Source: Gammaproteobacteria bacterium
Lineage (GTDB): Bacteria > Pseudomonadota > Gammaproteobacteria > Pseudomonadales > PIVM01
Direction of reading: 5' to 3'
Length of the DNA stretch: 33,401 bases
Assembly: GCA_003353945.1 (NCBI GenBank)
Contig: PIVM01000049.1
Location: 1-33,401 of the forward strand
The position numbers and the translations under genes are program-made. Positions within the stretch are counted from its first letter, which is position 1. Every line of letters starts with the position of its first letter. The notes beneath the pieces were generated by a model. That model did no database searches and was not told the DNA's origin. It saw only the letters and a list, made by a program, of their open reading frames with translations. Shown in pieces: positions 1 through 7,035 of this stretch.

Positions 1-740
1 GACTTTACTCGGAAGCCTGCATCATCATCGCCTCGCTGGTTCGCCCAATGGATCCGAATTTTGTAGCCCTGCTCGCACTGAATAAAATCGCCAAAGACAA
101 TCATTCTAAGCTGAGTACCGCGCTGCCCGTAGACCATCAATAACCGCAGATAGAGGTACTCTTCGGGATCTAAATTGTTGTGGCAGAACTGCTCATGTAA
201 CCACTGATGCAACGCATCCTGCTCCGCCTGGGTAAAGGGCCCTTTCTCGGGGTCTAAGCTGAGCACGGGATCATTGTTGGATTTCTTTTTCCTCGGTAAA
301 GTGCTGTACGCTTCAATTAGAACTCGTGAAGGTCGCTGTTCAAGCGACTCACACACATGCCAGAACGCTATAAAGCTGCTTAGGTTTGCAAACTCGCCGA
401 CATTAAAGCGCTCGCGCAGATCGATCAGATGACCTTCTTTCAGGGGATCAAACCCCACCTGCGCGGCCCGCGACAACACCGAAGCGGCCGCTGCTACAGT
501 GCGATGTGCTACCTCTGCCATACGATAGGCTAAGGCGGCGTGTAACCAGCGCTGCCAATCACATGGAACACACGCAATCGCTGCCTGCCAATTAACCGAT
601 TTTCCGTCGGATTTGTCAGGCCTCCACATCGGCTTGGAGGGCGTAAAAAACTCACCACACCTTGCCAGTCTAGGCGTGTTCAGCCATTCATCCAGAGTAT
701 CCTCAGAGGGGGCTTTGAGTGCTTCTATTGCGATACTCAT
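1..740 (-). CDS. Second tyrosine recombinase/integrase-like protein, 5' part only (cut by window edge)
   Basis: About 246 N-terminal codons are visible and the gene runs off the left edge. Its ATG (738-740) overlaps the TGA of the upstream recombinase (ATGA), so the two are translationally coupled. The visible protein begins MSIAIEALKAPSEDTLDEW and near its visible end has LRLLMVYGQRGTQLRMIVF, which has the shape of tyrosine-recombinase box I (helix, then Gly-x-Arg-Gly-x-x-Leu), so the arginine there is the likely first catalytic residue. The remaining catalytic residues would be outside the window. Position and overlap match the second recombinase (TnpB or GmtZ role) of multi-recombinase elements. 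The family label is inference from context plus this single motif. Confidence 0.6.
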   Translation of the reverse strand, partial: MSIAIEALKAPSEDTLDEWLNTPRLARCGEFFTPSKPMWRPDKSDGKSVNWQAAIACVPCDWQRWLHAALAYRMAEVAHRTVAAAASVLSRAAQVGFDPLKEGHLIDLRERFNVGEFANLSSFIAFWHVCESLEQRPSRVLIEAYSTLPRKKKSNNDPVLSLDPEKGPFTQAEQDALHQWLHEQFCHNNLDPEEYLYLRLLMVYGQRGTQLRMIVFGDFIQCEQGYKIRIHWANQRGDDDAGFRVK

Positions 741-2002
741 TCTGCATCTCCTTTGCTAATTTGGGCCTCGATCCCCTCGCGTATTGCTTTGAATTTATCC
801 GAGCGTTTCTTCATAGCTCTATCCGATTCTTCCTTCCAGAATTTCGCTCCGTATAGGCTCGGCATATTAGATTCATCACTCCATCCAAAGGCATAAGTGA
901 GGATCTTTTGAACTTTTGTCGTGCGATCCTCTGGGGTAAGTGCCTCCAACTCATCTCTCATGCTTTCTAGCAATGTATAGACAGCATCGTGACGCAAAAT
1001 ATGAGGGTGAACGTGTTTCAGTTCTGGCACTGCCGCGCCCACGCGAGGCAGGACGCCATCCAGCGCTTTTATGCTCAATGCCCTGCCCTCATTTCGACGG
1101 TGGGACACCAACAAAAATGGGGTTTTTTTCGCCTCAGACGCCCCCTTCTTCAAAACACGGTAGGTGTCCACATAATCCCTTAGCGCCCAGATAAGATCCT
1201 CACTCATCACCAGTTGGCGCTCGTGGGTTTTGAATTGAGGAGCCTCGGGGCGCGTGTCGATCCCTTCGTCCTCTAGATTAACAACTGATAGCTGCCCGCT
1301 GTGCCAGTGAATATCGCTGAGCTTGATTAACAGCATTTCAGAGCGGCGCAGCCCCATATCGAGCCCCAAAAGCAACACGATGTAATTGCGCAGTTTCAGC
1401 GCTTTATTTGCGAAAGGGTTCTCGGCACTGTCAGGATGCATGACCTCTAACAAGCGCTCACGCTCCTGTTGAGTCAGCCCCTTCATTTCGTCATTTTTCT
1501 TCTTTTTCCATGCAGGTTTAGCTGCTTTGACCTTGCGATTGATTCGCGCTTCTACATCTTCAACCGCTGCTTCTCTCGTGGACTCATCTCCTAGCTTTCC
1601 ATATAGAAACTTTAGATAGTCGCGCACAGCCTCAATGCGCTGCTGAGCATGGATTCTTCCCACGAATTCAAACGCCGCTGGAAGCAGTCGAACGCCTGTA
1701 TACTTTTTATCGAGCGTTGCTTTTTGGAAAGCCGCGTCACTGACAAAACGGGAGATCTCTTCATCGGTCAGATAGAGGGACTTAGGCCGCTGTTCCAAGC
1801 GAGCAATTAGGTCAATCGATTCATACTCAAGAAAATATTCAAACAGCCCGATATGCTCAAGATACTTTTTCTGTGTGTTCAATGCTCGAGCTGAAAGCTC
1901 AAGGGTCGCATAAAGATTCGGGTAGTAGACAGGCATGCACCCTTGCACTAACACCTTTGCTCTAGAACCGTTTATCATTATCTCTACGGTTTGATGGGTC
2001 AT
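737..2002 (-). CDS. Tyrosine site-specific recombinase (first of a tandem pair; TnpA/GmtY-like)
   Basis: A 421-residue DNA breaking-rejoining enzyme. The C-terminal catalytic domain (about 175-390) shows the full set of active-site residues: R219 in GLRRSE, K258 in FKTHER, H334 and R337 in HPHILRHD, W374 in FGWSDE and nucleophile Y384 in SLYG. The N-terminal part (about 30-160) is helical and fits a core-binding domain, and a lysine-rich linker (WKKKKN, 165-170) separates the two. It is long for a XerC/D-type enzyme (about 300 residues) but normal for transposon recombinases that work in pairs. Its stop overlaps the next gene by ATGA. The start has only a weak GGAA-type ribosome site. It is expected to move the element of which this is the right end. 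Confidence 0.85.
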   Translation of the reverse strand: MTHQTVEIMINGSRAKVLVQGCMPVYYPNLYATLELSARALNTQKKYLEHIGLFEYFLEYESIDLIARLEQRPKSLYLTDEEISRFVSDAAFQKATLDKKYTGVRLLPAAFEFVGRIHAQQRIEAVRDYLKFLYGKLGDESTREAAVEDVEARINRKVKAAKPAWKKKKNDEMKGLTQQERERLLEVMHPDSAENPFANKALKLRNYIVLLLGLDMGLRRSEMLLIKLSDIHWHSGQLSVVNLEDEGIDTRPEAPQFKTHERQLVMSEDLIWALRDYVDTYRVLKKGASEAKKTPFLLVSHRRNEGRALSIKALDGVLPRVGAAVPELKHVHPHILRHDAVYTLLESMRDELEALTPEDRTTKVQKILTYAFGWSDESNMPSLYGAKFWKEESDRAMKKRSDKFKAIREGIEAQISKGDAE

Positions 2003-2014
2003 AATTAGATTCCA

Positions 2015-2078
2015 AAACGTAACTTTTTTATTTATAGTAACGATTATATTTTAGTTAATCGGAAACGCAACTTTTTTA
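2015..2078. repeat. Two 16-bp direct repeats at the element terminus
   Basis: AAACGTAACTTTTTTA lies at 2015-2030 and AAACGCAACTTTTTTA at 2063-2078, 15 of 16 bases identical and 48 bp apart start to start. They sit between the recombinase start codon and ettA, where recombinase binding sites of an element end are expected. No further copy was noticed elsewhere in the window. Function as recombinase-binding or terminal repeats is inference from position. Confidence 0.65.
2043..2070 (-). promoter_or_regulatory. Promoter of the recombinase operon, embedded in the terminal repeats
   Basis: On the minus strand there is a perfect -10 box TATAAT (2043-2048) with a -35 box TTGCGT (2065-2070) 16 bp upstream. 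The -35 box lies inside the outer repeat (2063-2078), and the inner repeat (2015-2030) falls between the predicted transcription start (about 2036) and the start codon at 2002. A recombinase that binds these repeats would therefore cover its own promoter, which suggests autorepression (inference). Confidence 0.6.
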
Positions 2079-2145
2079 AATTTTTTCCGTGCGCCAGAAA
2101 ATCTCTGAAAGCCACGCGAATTCTGACTTATAGGCAACTTTAAAG

Positions 2146-3837
2146 ATGGCAAAAGGTGACAAAAGCGGAAAAACAGGCTCTTACGTTTACACCATGAACC
2201 GGGTCTGCAAGACCGTACCTCCCAAGAGAGAGATTCTTAAGGATATATCCTTGTCATTTTTCCCCGGCGCAAAAATCGGCGTGCTGGGTTTAAATGGCGC
2301 GGGTAAATCCTCACTATTGCGCATTATGGCAGGCGTGGATACCGAGATTGATGGCGAGGCCCGCCCCATGCCCGATATCAAAGTGGGTTATTTACAGCAG
2401 GAACCGGCATTAGATCCCGAAAAAGACGTTCGCGGCAATGTTGAAGAGGGTTTACGCGAGCCTTTGGACGCACTGAAAGAACTCGATCAGGTCTATGCCG
2501 ATTATGCCGAGCCGGATGCCGATTTTGACGCACTAGCAAAACGCCAGGGCCAATTGGAAAATATCATTCACGCCTGGGATGCGCACAACCTTGAAACACA
2601 CATGGAAAAAGCCGCCGATGCACTGCGCTTACCGGACTGGCAGGCCGATGTCACCAAGCTCTCAGGTGGCGAAAGACGTCGAGTCGCGCTGTGCCGCTTA
2701 TTACTTTCCAAGCCCGATATGTTGTTGCTGGATGAGCCAACCAACCACCTCGATGCCGAGTCGGTCGCCTGGCTGGAACATTTTCTGTGCGAATTTCCCG
2801 GCACGGTCGTTGCCATCACCCACGACCGTTATTTTCTCGACAACGCCGCTGGCTGGATTCTGGAGCTGGACCGCGGGCGCGGCATTCCCTATGAAGGTAA
2901 CTACTCTGCCTGGCTTGAGGCCAAACAACTGCGCCTTGAAAGCGAGCAGCGCCAGGAAGAAGCACACCGCAAATCCATTAACGCTGAACTCGATTGGGTA
3001 CGCAGCAACCCCAAGGGTCGCCAGGCGAAAAACAAAGCCCGCTTAAAACGTTTTGAAGAATTGAATTCACAAGAATTTCAGAACCGTAACGAAACCAATG
3101 AAATCTATATTCCACCCGGAGCACGTTTAGGTGATCTGGTCATTGAAGTCGATGGCATCAGCAAGCAGTATGATGATCGCCTGCTAATCGACAAACTCAG
3201 TTTTGCTCTACCCAAAGGCGCCATCGTCGGCATCATCGGCGGCAATGGCGCCGGAAAATCCACTCTGCTGAAAATGATTGCGGGAATGGAGACCCAGGAT
3301 AGCGGCGATATCCGTCTCGGCGACAGCGTGAAAATTGCCTACGTTGAGCAGCTGCGCGACGAACTTGATGACAGTAAGTCTGTTTGGGAGGCCGTCTCCG
3401 AGGGCATGGACCAGCTGAACATCAATGGCTACGAAGTCTCGTCACGCGCCTATGTAGGGCGTTTTAATTTCAAAGGCTCGGATCAACAAAAGAGAGTTGG
3501 CAACTTGTCCGGTGGTGAACGTGGCCGCTTACAATTGGCCTGCACATTAAAACAAGGCGGCAATGTCCTGTTGCTGGACGAACCCTCCAACGACCTGGAT
3601 GTGGAAACCCTGCGCGCATTGGAAGAAGCCCTACTGACCTTCCCTGGTTGCGCCATGGTCATCTCTCATGACCGCTGGTTTCTCGACCGGGTTGCTACCC
3701 ACATACTCGCCTTTGAAGATGACGGCAATATAGTTTTTCACGAGGGTGCCTTCAGCGATTATGAAGAAGATCGTCGAAGCAGGCTGGGCTCTGAAAGTGC
3801 CGTCCCCCACCGTCTGAAATACCGAAAAATCAATTGA
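2146..3837 (+). CDS. ettA: Energy-dependent translational throttle protein EttA (ABC-F ATPase)
   Basis: A soluble ABC-F protein that binds the ribosomal E site and gates entry into elongation according to ATP/ADP level. Two ABC cassettes are present: Walker A GLNGAGKSS and signature LSGGERRR with DEPTNHLD in the first half; Walker A GGNGAGKST, signature LSGGERGR and DEPSNDLD in the second. The linker between them carries the arm/P-site-interacting region. Length 563 is slightly above the usual 555. The excess is at the N-terminus: MAKGDKSGKTGS precedes the conserved YVYTMNRV core, where relatives normally have only two or three residues. No clear ribosome site precedes the ATG, and the next ATG would cut into the conserved core, so this start is kept. 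It lies about 70 bp from the mobile-element terminus. Confidence 0.95.
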   Translation: MAKGDKSGKTGSYVYTMNRVCKTVPPKREILKDISLSFFPGAKIGVLGLNGAGKSSLLRIMAGVDTEIDGEARPMPDIKVGYLQQEPALDPEKDVRGNVEEGLREPLDALKELDQVYADYAEPDADFDALAKRQGQLENIIHAWDAHNLETHMEKAADALRLPDWQADVTKLSGGERRRVALCRLLLSKPDMLLLDEPTNHLDAESVAWLEHFLCEFPGTVVAITHDRYFLDNAAGWILELDRGRGIPYEGNYSAWLEAKQLRLESEQRQEEAHRKSINAELDWVRSNPKGRQAKNKARLKRFEELNSQEFQNRNETNEIYIPPGARLGDLVIEVDGISKQYDDRLLIDKLSFALPKGAIVGIIGGNGAGKSTLLKMIAGMETQDSGDIRLGDSVKIAYVEQLRDELDDSKSVWEAVSEGMDQLNINGYEVSSRAYVGRFNFKGSDQQKRVGNLSGGERGRLQLACTLKQGGNVLLLDEPSNDLDVETLRALEEALLTFPGCAMVISHDRWFLDRVATHILAFEDDGNIVFHEGAFSDYEEDRRSRLGSESAVPHRLKYRKIN

Positions 3838-3888
3838 CTGCTCTGTGATCTTTGTTGGAGGCAAAATGCGGAGTTTTCTTCTATAGTG

Positions 3889-3917
3889 TGATACACAAGG
3901 TAGATTTGATACACAAG
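3889..3917 (+). promoter_or_regulatory. 11-bp direct repeat in the promoter region of the PilZ gene
   Basis: TGATACACAAG occurs twice (3889-3899 and 3907-3917), 18 bp start to start, immediately after a possible -10 box TATAGT (3883-3888) and just before the ribosome site GAGGA of the gene starting at 3937. No good -35 is visible. Placement over the expected transcription start suggests an operator for an unidentified regulator (inference). Confidence 0.35.
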
Positions 3918-3936
3918 CTATCATAGAGGAAGACTC

Positions 3937-4296
3937 ATGTCAGATGTTCAGGAACAACGCCGCTTCAGCCGAATCGCATTTGATGCCCCCGCCACTGTTA
4001 CCCAACATGCGCATGAATGGCAGACGCGAGTGATTGATTTGTCACTCAAAGGGGTTCTTGTCAAAGCACTGGAAGATCATGAGGTCACAGCGGATACTGA
4101 GGCAACGGTCACCGTTCAGCTTGACGGCTCAACCGGCATTATTATGCAATGCCGAATGGCCCATAGCGAGCCTGGGCGTTGTGGATTTCATTGTGAGCAC
4201 ATTGATCTCGACAGCATCACCCACTTGCGACGATTGGTTGAACTGAATTTAGGCGACGAGGAGTTACTGGAACGAGAGCTGAGCCGGTTAGGGTAA
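3937..4296 (+). CDS. mapZ: PilZ-domain c-di-GMP receptor, MapZ (PA4608)-like
   Basis: A 119-residue single-domain PilZ protein. The two c-di-GMP-binding motifs are intact: RxxxR at R8-R12 (RRFSR) and DxSxxG at D34-G39 (DLSLKG). The C-terminal helix, ending IDLDSITHLRRLVELNLGDE and then ELLERELSRL, is nearly the same as the tail of Pseudomonas aeruginosa PA4608/MapZ as I remember it. In that organism MapZ, when bound to c-di-GMP, inhibits the chemoreceptor methyltransferase CheR1 and alters flagellar switching. A good ribosome site (GAGGA) precedes the ATG. The gene is monocistronic and converges on the nuclease gene with only 3 bp between stops. PilZ assignment is firm; MapZ orthology is strong but rests on recall, and whether it binds a CheR here is unknown. 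Confidence 0.85.
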   Translation: MSDVQEQRRFSRIAFDAPATVTQHAHEWQTRVIDLSLKGVLVKALEDHEVTADTEATVTVQLDGSTGIIMQCRMAHSEPGRCGFHCEHIDLDSITHLRRLVELNLGDEELLERELSRLG

Positions 4297-4299
4297 TCA

Positions 4300-5748
4300 T
4301 TAAGGAATCGATATACAGGCCTCTGGCAGAAGGCCCTGTAAAGAATGTTTTAATTCTTTCTTAGCCATTTTTTCACCATGCACCAAGCGAATATGCTGAG
4401 GTGGTTTACACATACGTTTGACAAAGTTAATCAGATTTTTTTGATCTGCGTGAGCTGAATAACCGCTGATCGTATGCACGCCTGCCCGGATTGTGTATCG
4501 CTGTCCATCCAGTTCCACATAACCACCTGTTGGACCATAGCGCTGGATACGCTGACCGACAGTATCATTCGCCTGATAACCAACAAACAAAACGTCATGA
4601 CGCGAGTCTTCTAATAACGCCTTTAGATAATTGACCACTCTGCCTCCTTCACACATACCACTGGCGGCGATAACAATGCAGGGACGCGCATTTTTTTGTA
4701 AATACTTGACGGTCTGCTGATGGTCTTTATGCGTATCAATCGTTGTGATCTGCTCAAAGCTGAGCGGGTGCCGTCCCTGATTTTTTTTACGCAAGGCTTC
4801 TTTATCCCAATACGGTTTAAGTTGGCGATAGGCCTCGGTGAAATTCGCTGCAAGTGGCGAGTCAAGAATGATTTCCAAATCCTGCCAGGGTAAGTTTTTC
4901 GCAACGCATTTCGTTTTATTCCGATGTATCAATTCTTCAAGCTCATAAAGCAATTCCTGAGTTCGACCAATGGAGAACGCCGGTATCAGCAACACACCGC
5001 GATTGGATAGCGCTCGCTTGATAATTTTTTCAAACTGTTGGCGGCGTTGACGACGATTGGGGTGTGTACGATTGCCATAGGTGCTTTCCAGCACCAGCAT
5101 ATCCGCACTGTAAGGCGATTTAGGCGCAGGCAGCAATGGCGCATACGGTGCACCAAGATCACCGGAAAAAATGACTTTATATTCTTTGTTTGCAATCTTG
5201 GTTTCAGCATTAGCATCAGAAACAAAATCACCCTGATTGAAATGACGAAGTCGACACTCTACATAGGCAGAGCCTAAAATATGTCCGGCAGGTTTCAACT
5301 TAATGGCCAATTTATTTTTATCGATGCTTTGCCATTGACCGAAAGGCAATGGGTGCAATTGTGTTTTTAGCACGGCAACAAATTGCTCTACCCATCTTTT
5401 GTTTCGAGTGAAACCCACTTTTATCGCATCTTCCAATACAAGCGGCAGTAGAACCGACGAGGCCTGACTACAATAGATTGGCCCATTAAAACCGGCTGCC
5501 ATCAAATAAGGAATTCGACCCACATGGTCAATATGCACATGCGTAACAACCAAGGCTCTAATGGCACTGATATCAAAATCGATATGTAGTTTTGTGGCGT
5601 CCGCTCGACCTTCAAGTGAGGCATCCGCTCCCTGAAATAAACCACAATCAATCAGGATCGAATCGCACGATGTGTAATGTAATTCATGACAAGACCCAGT
5701 GACACCCTGAACGGCACCATGATGAGTAATATTATTAGCTGGAAACAA
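4300..5748 (-). CDS. Beta-CASP metallo-beta-lactamase-fold RNase/nuclease
   Basis: A 482-residue member of the RNA-processing branch of the MBL fold (the CPSF73/RNase J/TTHA0252-like group). With the start used here, metal-binding motifs are H70xH72xD74H75 (HVHIDH), H156 (AGHILGSA) and D197 (SGDLG). The beta-CASP insert (about 235-420) includes ESTYGNR, the motif A acidic residue in ILDSPLA and the conserved ASGMCEGGR. Motif B H433 is in ISGYSAHAD and motif C H457 in LVHGE. A reading frame eight codons longer begins with TTG at 5772 but has no ribosome site. The TTG at 5748 follows GGGGAG with 6-nt spacing and gives a protein beginning at the usual place just before THHGAVQGVTGSCHEL. Substrate is unknown; a role in RNA turnover is family inference. 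Confidence 0.85.
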   Translation of the reverse strand: MFPANNITHHGAVQGVTGSCHELHYTSCDSILIDCGLFQGADASLEGRADATKLHIDFDISAIRALVVTHVHIDHVGRIPYLMAAGFNGPIYCSQASSVLLPLVLEDAIKVGFTRNKRWVEQFVAVLKTQLHPLPFGQWQSIDKNKLAIKLKPAGHILGSAYVECRLRHFNQGDFVSDANAETKIANKEYKVIFSGDLGAPYAPLLPAPKSPYSADMLVLESTYGNRTHPNRRQRRQQFEKIIKRALSNRGVLLIPAFSIGRTQELLYELEELIHRNKTKCVAKNLPWQDLEIILDSPLAANFTEAYRQLKPYWDKEALRKKNQGRHPLSFEQITTIDTHKDHQQTVKYLQKNARPCIVIAASGMCEGGRVVNYLKALLEDSRHDVLFVGYQANDTVGQRIQRYGPTGGYVELDGQRYTIRAGVHTISGYSAHADQKNLINFVKRMCKPPQHIRLVHGEKMAKKELKHSLQGLLPEACISIP

Positions 5749-5830
5749 TCCTTTCTCCCCAAAAGCTGACAACGATCATTGAATACTACCAAAGCGCACA
5801 ATATATCTATACTGTTAGTTTTTTTATTGA

Positions 5831-5836
5831 TATGAT
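5831..5836 (+). promoter_or_regulatory. -10 box of the candidate Rsm-type sRNA
   Basis: TATGAT at 5831-5836 predicts initiation around 5842-5844, exactly where the first GGA hairpin begins. No convincing -35 hexamer is found at the right distance, so an activator-dependent promoter is possible (GacA-type activation would be expected for this RNA class, but no perfect GacA box was seen). Confidence 0.4.
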
Positions 5837-5842
5837 TCTTTC

Positions 5843-5946
5843 CGCATTGAGGAACAATGCACAGCCAAGGAGGCATGACCTAAGGATACGGTCATTGCGA
5901 GAGGGAGTTTGCTAAATCAAGGAATGATTGCCTCCTGGCTTTTTTT
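5843..5946 (+). ncRNA. Candidate CsrA/RsmA-sequestering small RNA (RsmY/RsmZ/CsrB-like)
   Basis: In the gap between the nuclease gene and pomB, about 104 nt contain five GGA motifs, all in predicted hairpin loops. (1) GCATTG-AGGAA-CAATGC, 5844-5860. (2) GCC-AAGGA-GGC, 5864-5874. (3) ATGACC, loop TAAGGATAC, GGTCAT, 5875-5895. (4) A weaker G-U-rich stem around AGGGAG, 5897-5912. (5) AATCA-AGGAA-TGATT, 5915-5929. The end is a terminator with a T run at 5940-5946. A string of (A)GGA-loop hairpins followed by a Rho-independent terminator is the defining architecture of Csr/Rsm RNAs, which bind and titrate the translational repressor CsrA/RsmA and so control motility, biofilm and secretion. Hairpins, spacing and terminator are seen directly; function is inference. 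Neighbours are the flagellar stator genes. Confidence 0.65.
5929..5946 (+). terminator. Rho-independent terminator of the candidate sRNA
   Basis: TGCCTCCTGGCT (5929-5940) runs into seven T's (5940-5946). Its partner is AGCCAAGGAGGCA at 5863-5875, which pairs over 12 bp with one bulged A, so the terminator stem would enclose hairpins 3-5 and compete with the small hairpin 2. The T run also faces the end of pomB, read from the other strand. Confidence 0.55.
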
Positions 5947-6027
5947 AATTTCAAATCCCACATCAAATTACCTAATCCGCTTTTTTATTGTGAAAAGATA
6001 AAACAGGGTGCTATCCAGCGAAACTGT

Positions 6028-7011
6028 TTAAAATATTTCACTCGGCTGCAGTTGCTGACCTGTCGATATCGGCCCCAAATCCAACGATTTCAGCAAATCA
6101 GGATCTTCGGCCTGTAAGGTTTGAATAGCATTACGCGCCTGCTGACTAAAACCCTGGCGTATCACAATTTCTACTCGCCGATTGCGAGCCCTGTTTGCTG
6201 CAGTATTGTTTGCAACCAAAGGCTGCGTATCACTTAGCCCACTGACCATAACGCGTTGCGGATCCAATATACCGCCAGCTAACAGCTCTTCGGTTACCGA
6301 TACTGCACGAGAGCTGGACAACTCCCAATTAGAGCGAAAGCGTGCGGTGTGAATTGGAATGTCATCCGTATGGCCCTGAATATTGATGCCGCCCTCCTTG
6401 GAAGCCAAAACATTTCTAACCTCATGCAGTACCGGAATGTAGTTATCATCCAGTGTGGCAGAACCCGAAGAGAAAGAACCTTTTTCCTTGATTCGAATAA
6501 TAATATTACGCCCCCGCGTTTCCACCTCAACGCCGCCCCCGGCAATTTGTACCTGCAGCGCCTTGGCCAGATCAACCGCATCGTTTTCGGTCTGCTGTTT
6601 CAGCTCTTCTAACATCTCAGCGCTGGCTTTAGCACCCGTCTCCTTGGCCTCCTCACCTTGCTCCTCTTCATATTGTTCCTGGCAATCGACTTCAAGGCTC
6701 ATCTCAGTGAGGTCATCAGTATGTTGATAAACCACATTAATAGGCGTGGGATCCGGTCGGCCCGGGCTAAAATGTTGAGCAATAATACTGGTACCCTTGG
6801 GCACTTCTGTCACTTTCAATCTTGCCTGCACACCAAACGCCTGAGCCATGGAACCGGCTAGGCGTTTAAATTTCATCGCATCCATTTCTGAAAAAGACAG
6901 TAACAGCACAAAGAAGCACATTAGCAAGGCCATCAGATCGGCAAATGTGCCAAAATACGGCGGCAATCCTTCCACACATTCCGGACAATTGACTTCTTCC
7001 TCGTCACTCAT
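6028..7011 (-). CDS. pomB: Sodium-driven flagellar stator protein PomB (MotB family)
   Basis: A 327-residue stator subunit that anchors the PomA/B ion channel to peptidoglycan. One membrane segment (about 20-40, GTFADLMALLMCFFVLLLSF) carries the essential ion-binding D25. It is followed by the plug and a PomB-typical stretch (MDAMKFKRLAGSMAQAFGVQ, PKGTSIIAQ, PGRPDPTPI), nearly the same as Vibrio PomB. An acidic linker (about 100-140) leads to an OmpA-like peptidoglycan-binding domain (about 165-285; QGHTDDIPIH, NWELSSSRA, NRRVEIVI). It lies 24 bp downstream of pomA in the same operon. The C-terminal 40 residues extend past the OmpA domain. Sodium specificity is inferred from similarity to PomB rather than MotB. 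Confidence 0.93.
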   Translation of the reverse strand: MSDEEEVNCPECVEGLPPYFGTFADLMALLMCFFVLLLSFSEMDAMKFKRLAGSMAQAFGVQARLKVTEVPKGTSIIAQHFSPGRPDPTPINVVYQHTDDLTEMSLEVDCQEQYEEEQGEEAKETGAKASAEMLEELKQQTENDAVDLAKALQVQIAGGGVEVETRGRNIIIRIKEKGSFSSGSATLDDNYIPVLHEVRNVLASKEGGINIQGHTDDIPIHTARFRSNWELSSSRAVSVTEELLAGGILDPQRVMVSGLSDTQPLVANNTAANRARNRRVEIVIRQGFSQQARNAIQTLQAEDPDLLKSLDLGPISTGQQLQPSEIF

Positions 7012-7035
7012 AGGCGCTCACCGTCAACCGTCGCC

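Larger units (their letters stand above)
1..2078. mobile_element. Right end of a tyrosine-recombinase mobile element (partial)
   Basis: Two overlapping leftward recombinase genes are followed, on their upstream side, by a short AT-rich segment carrying two copies of a 16-bp direct repeat, and then directly by the housekeeping gene ettA. Tandem recombinases at one end of an element are the arrangement of Tn554-type transposons (tnpA/tnpB/tnpC) and of the Gamma-Mobile-Trio elements (gmtY/gmtZ/gmtX), which are known to carry defence and toxin cargo. Which of the two families this belongs to is inference, because the third gene and the cargo are left of the window. The right boundary is placed at the end of the outer repeat; the exact junction cannot be fixed without an empty site for comparison. 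Confidence 0.6.

Noticed and set aside
940-1194. Plus-strand frames inside the first recombinase gene
   Set aside because: They are shadows of a well-supported minus-strand gene with a complete active site.
5673-5691. TGTAATGTAATTCATGACA, about 150-170 bp upstream of the sRNA start, resembling a GacA box
   Set aside because: The consensus TGTAAG-N6-CTTACA is missed: the half-site spacing is one base too long and the right half has a mismatch. It also lies in conserved coding sequence of the nuclease gene.
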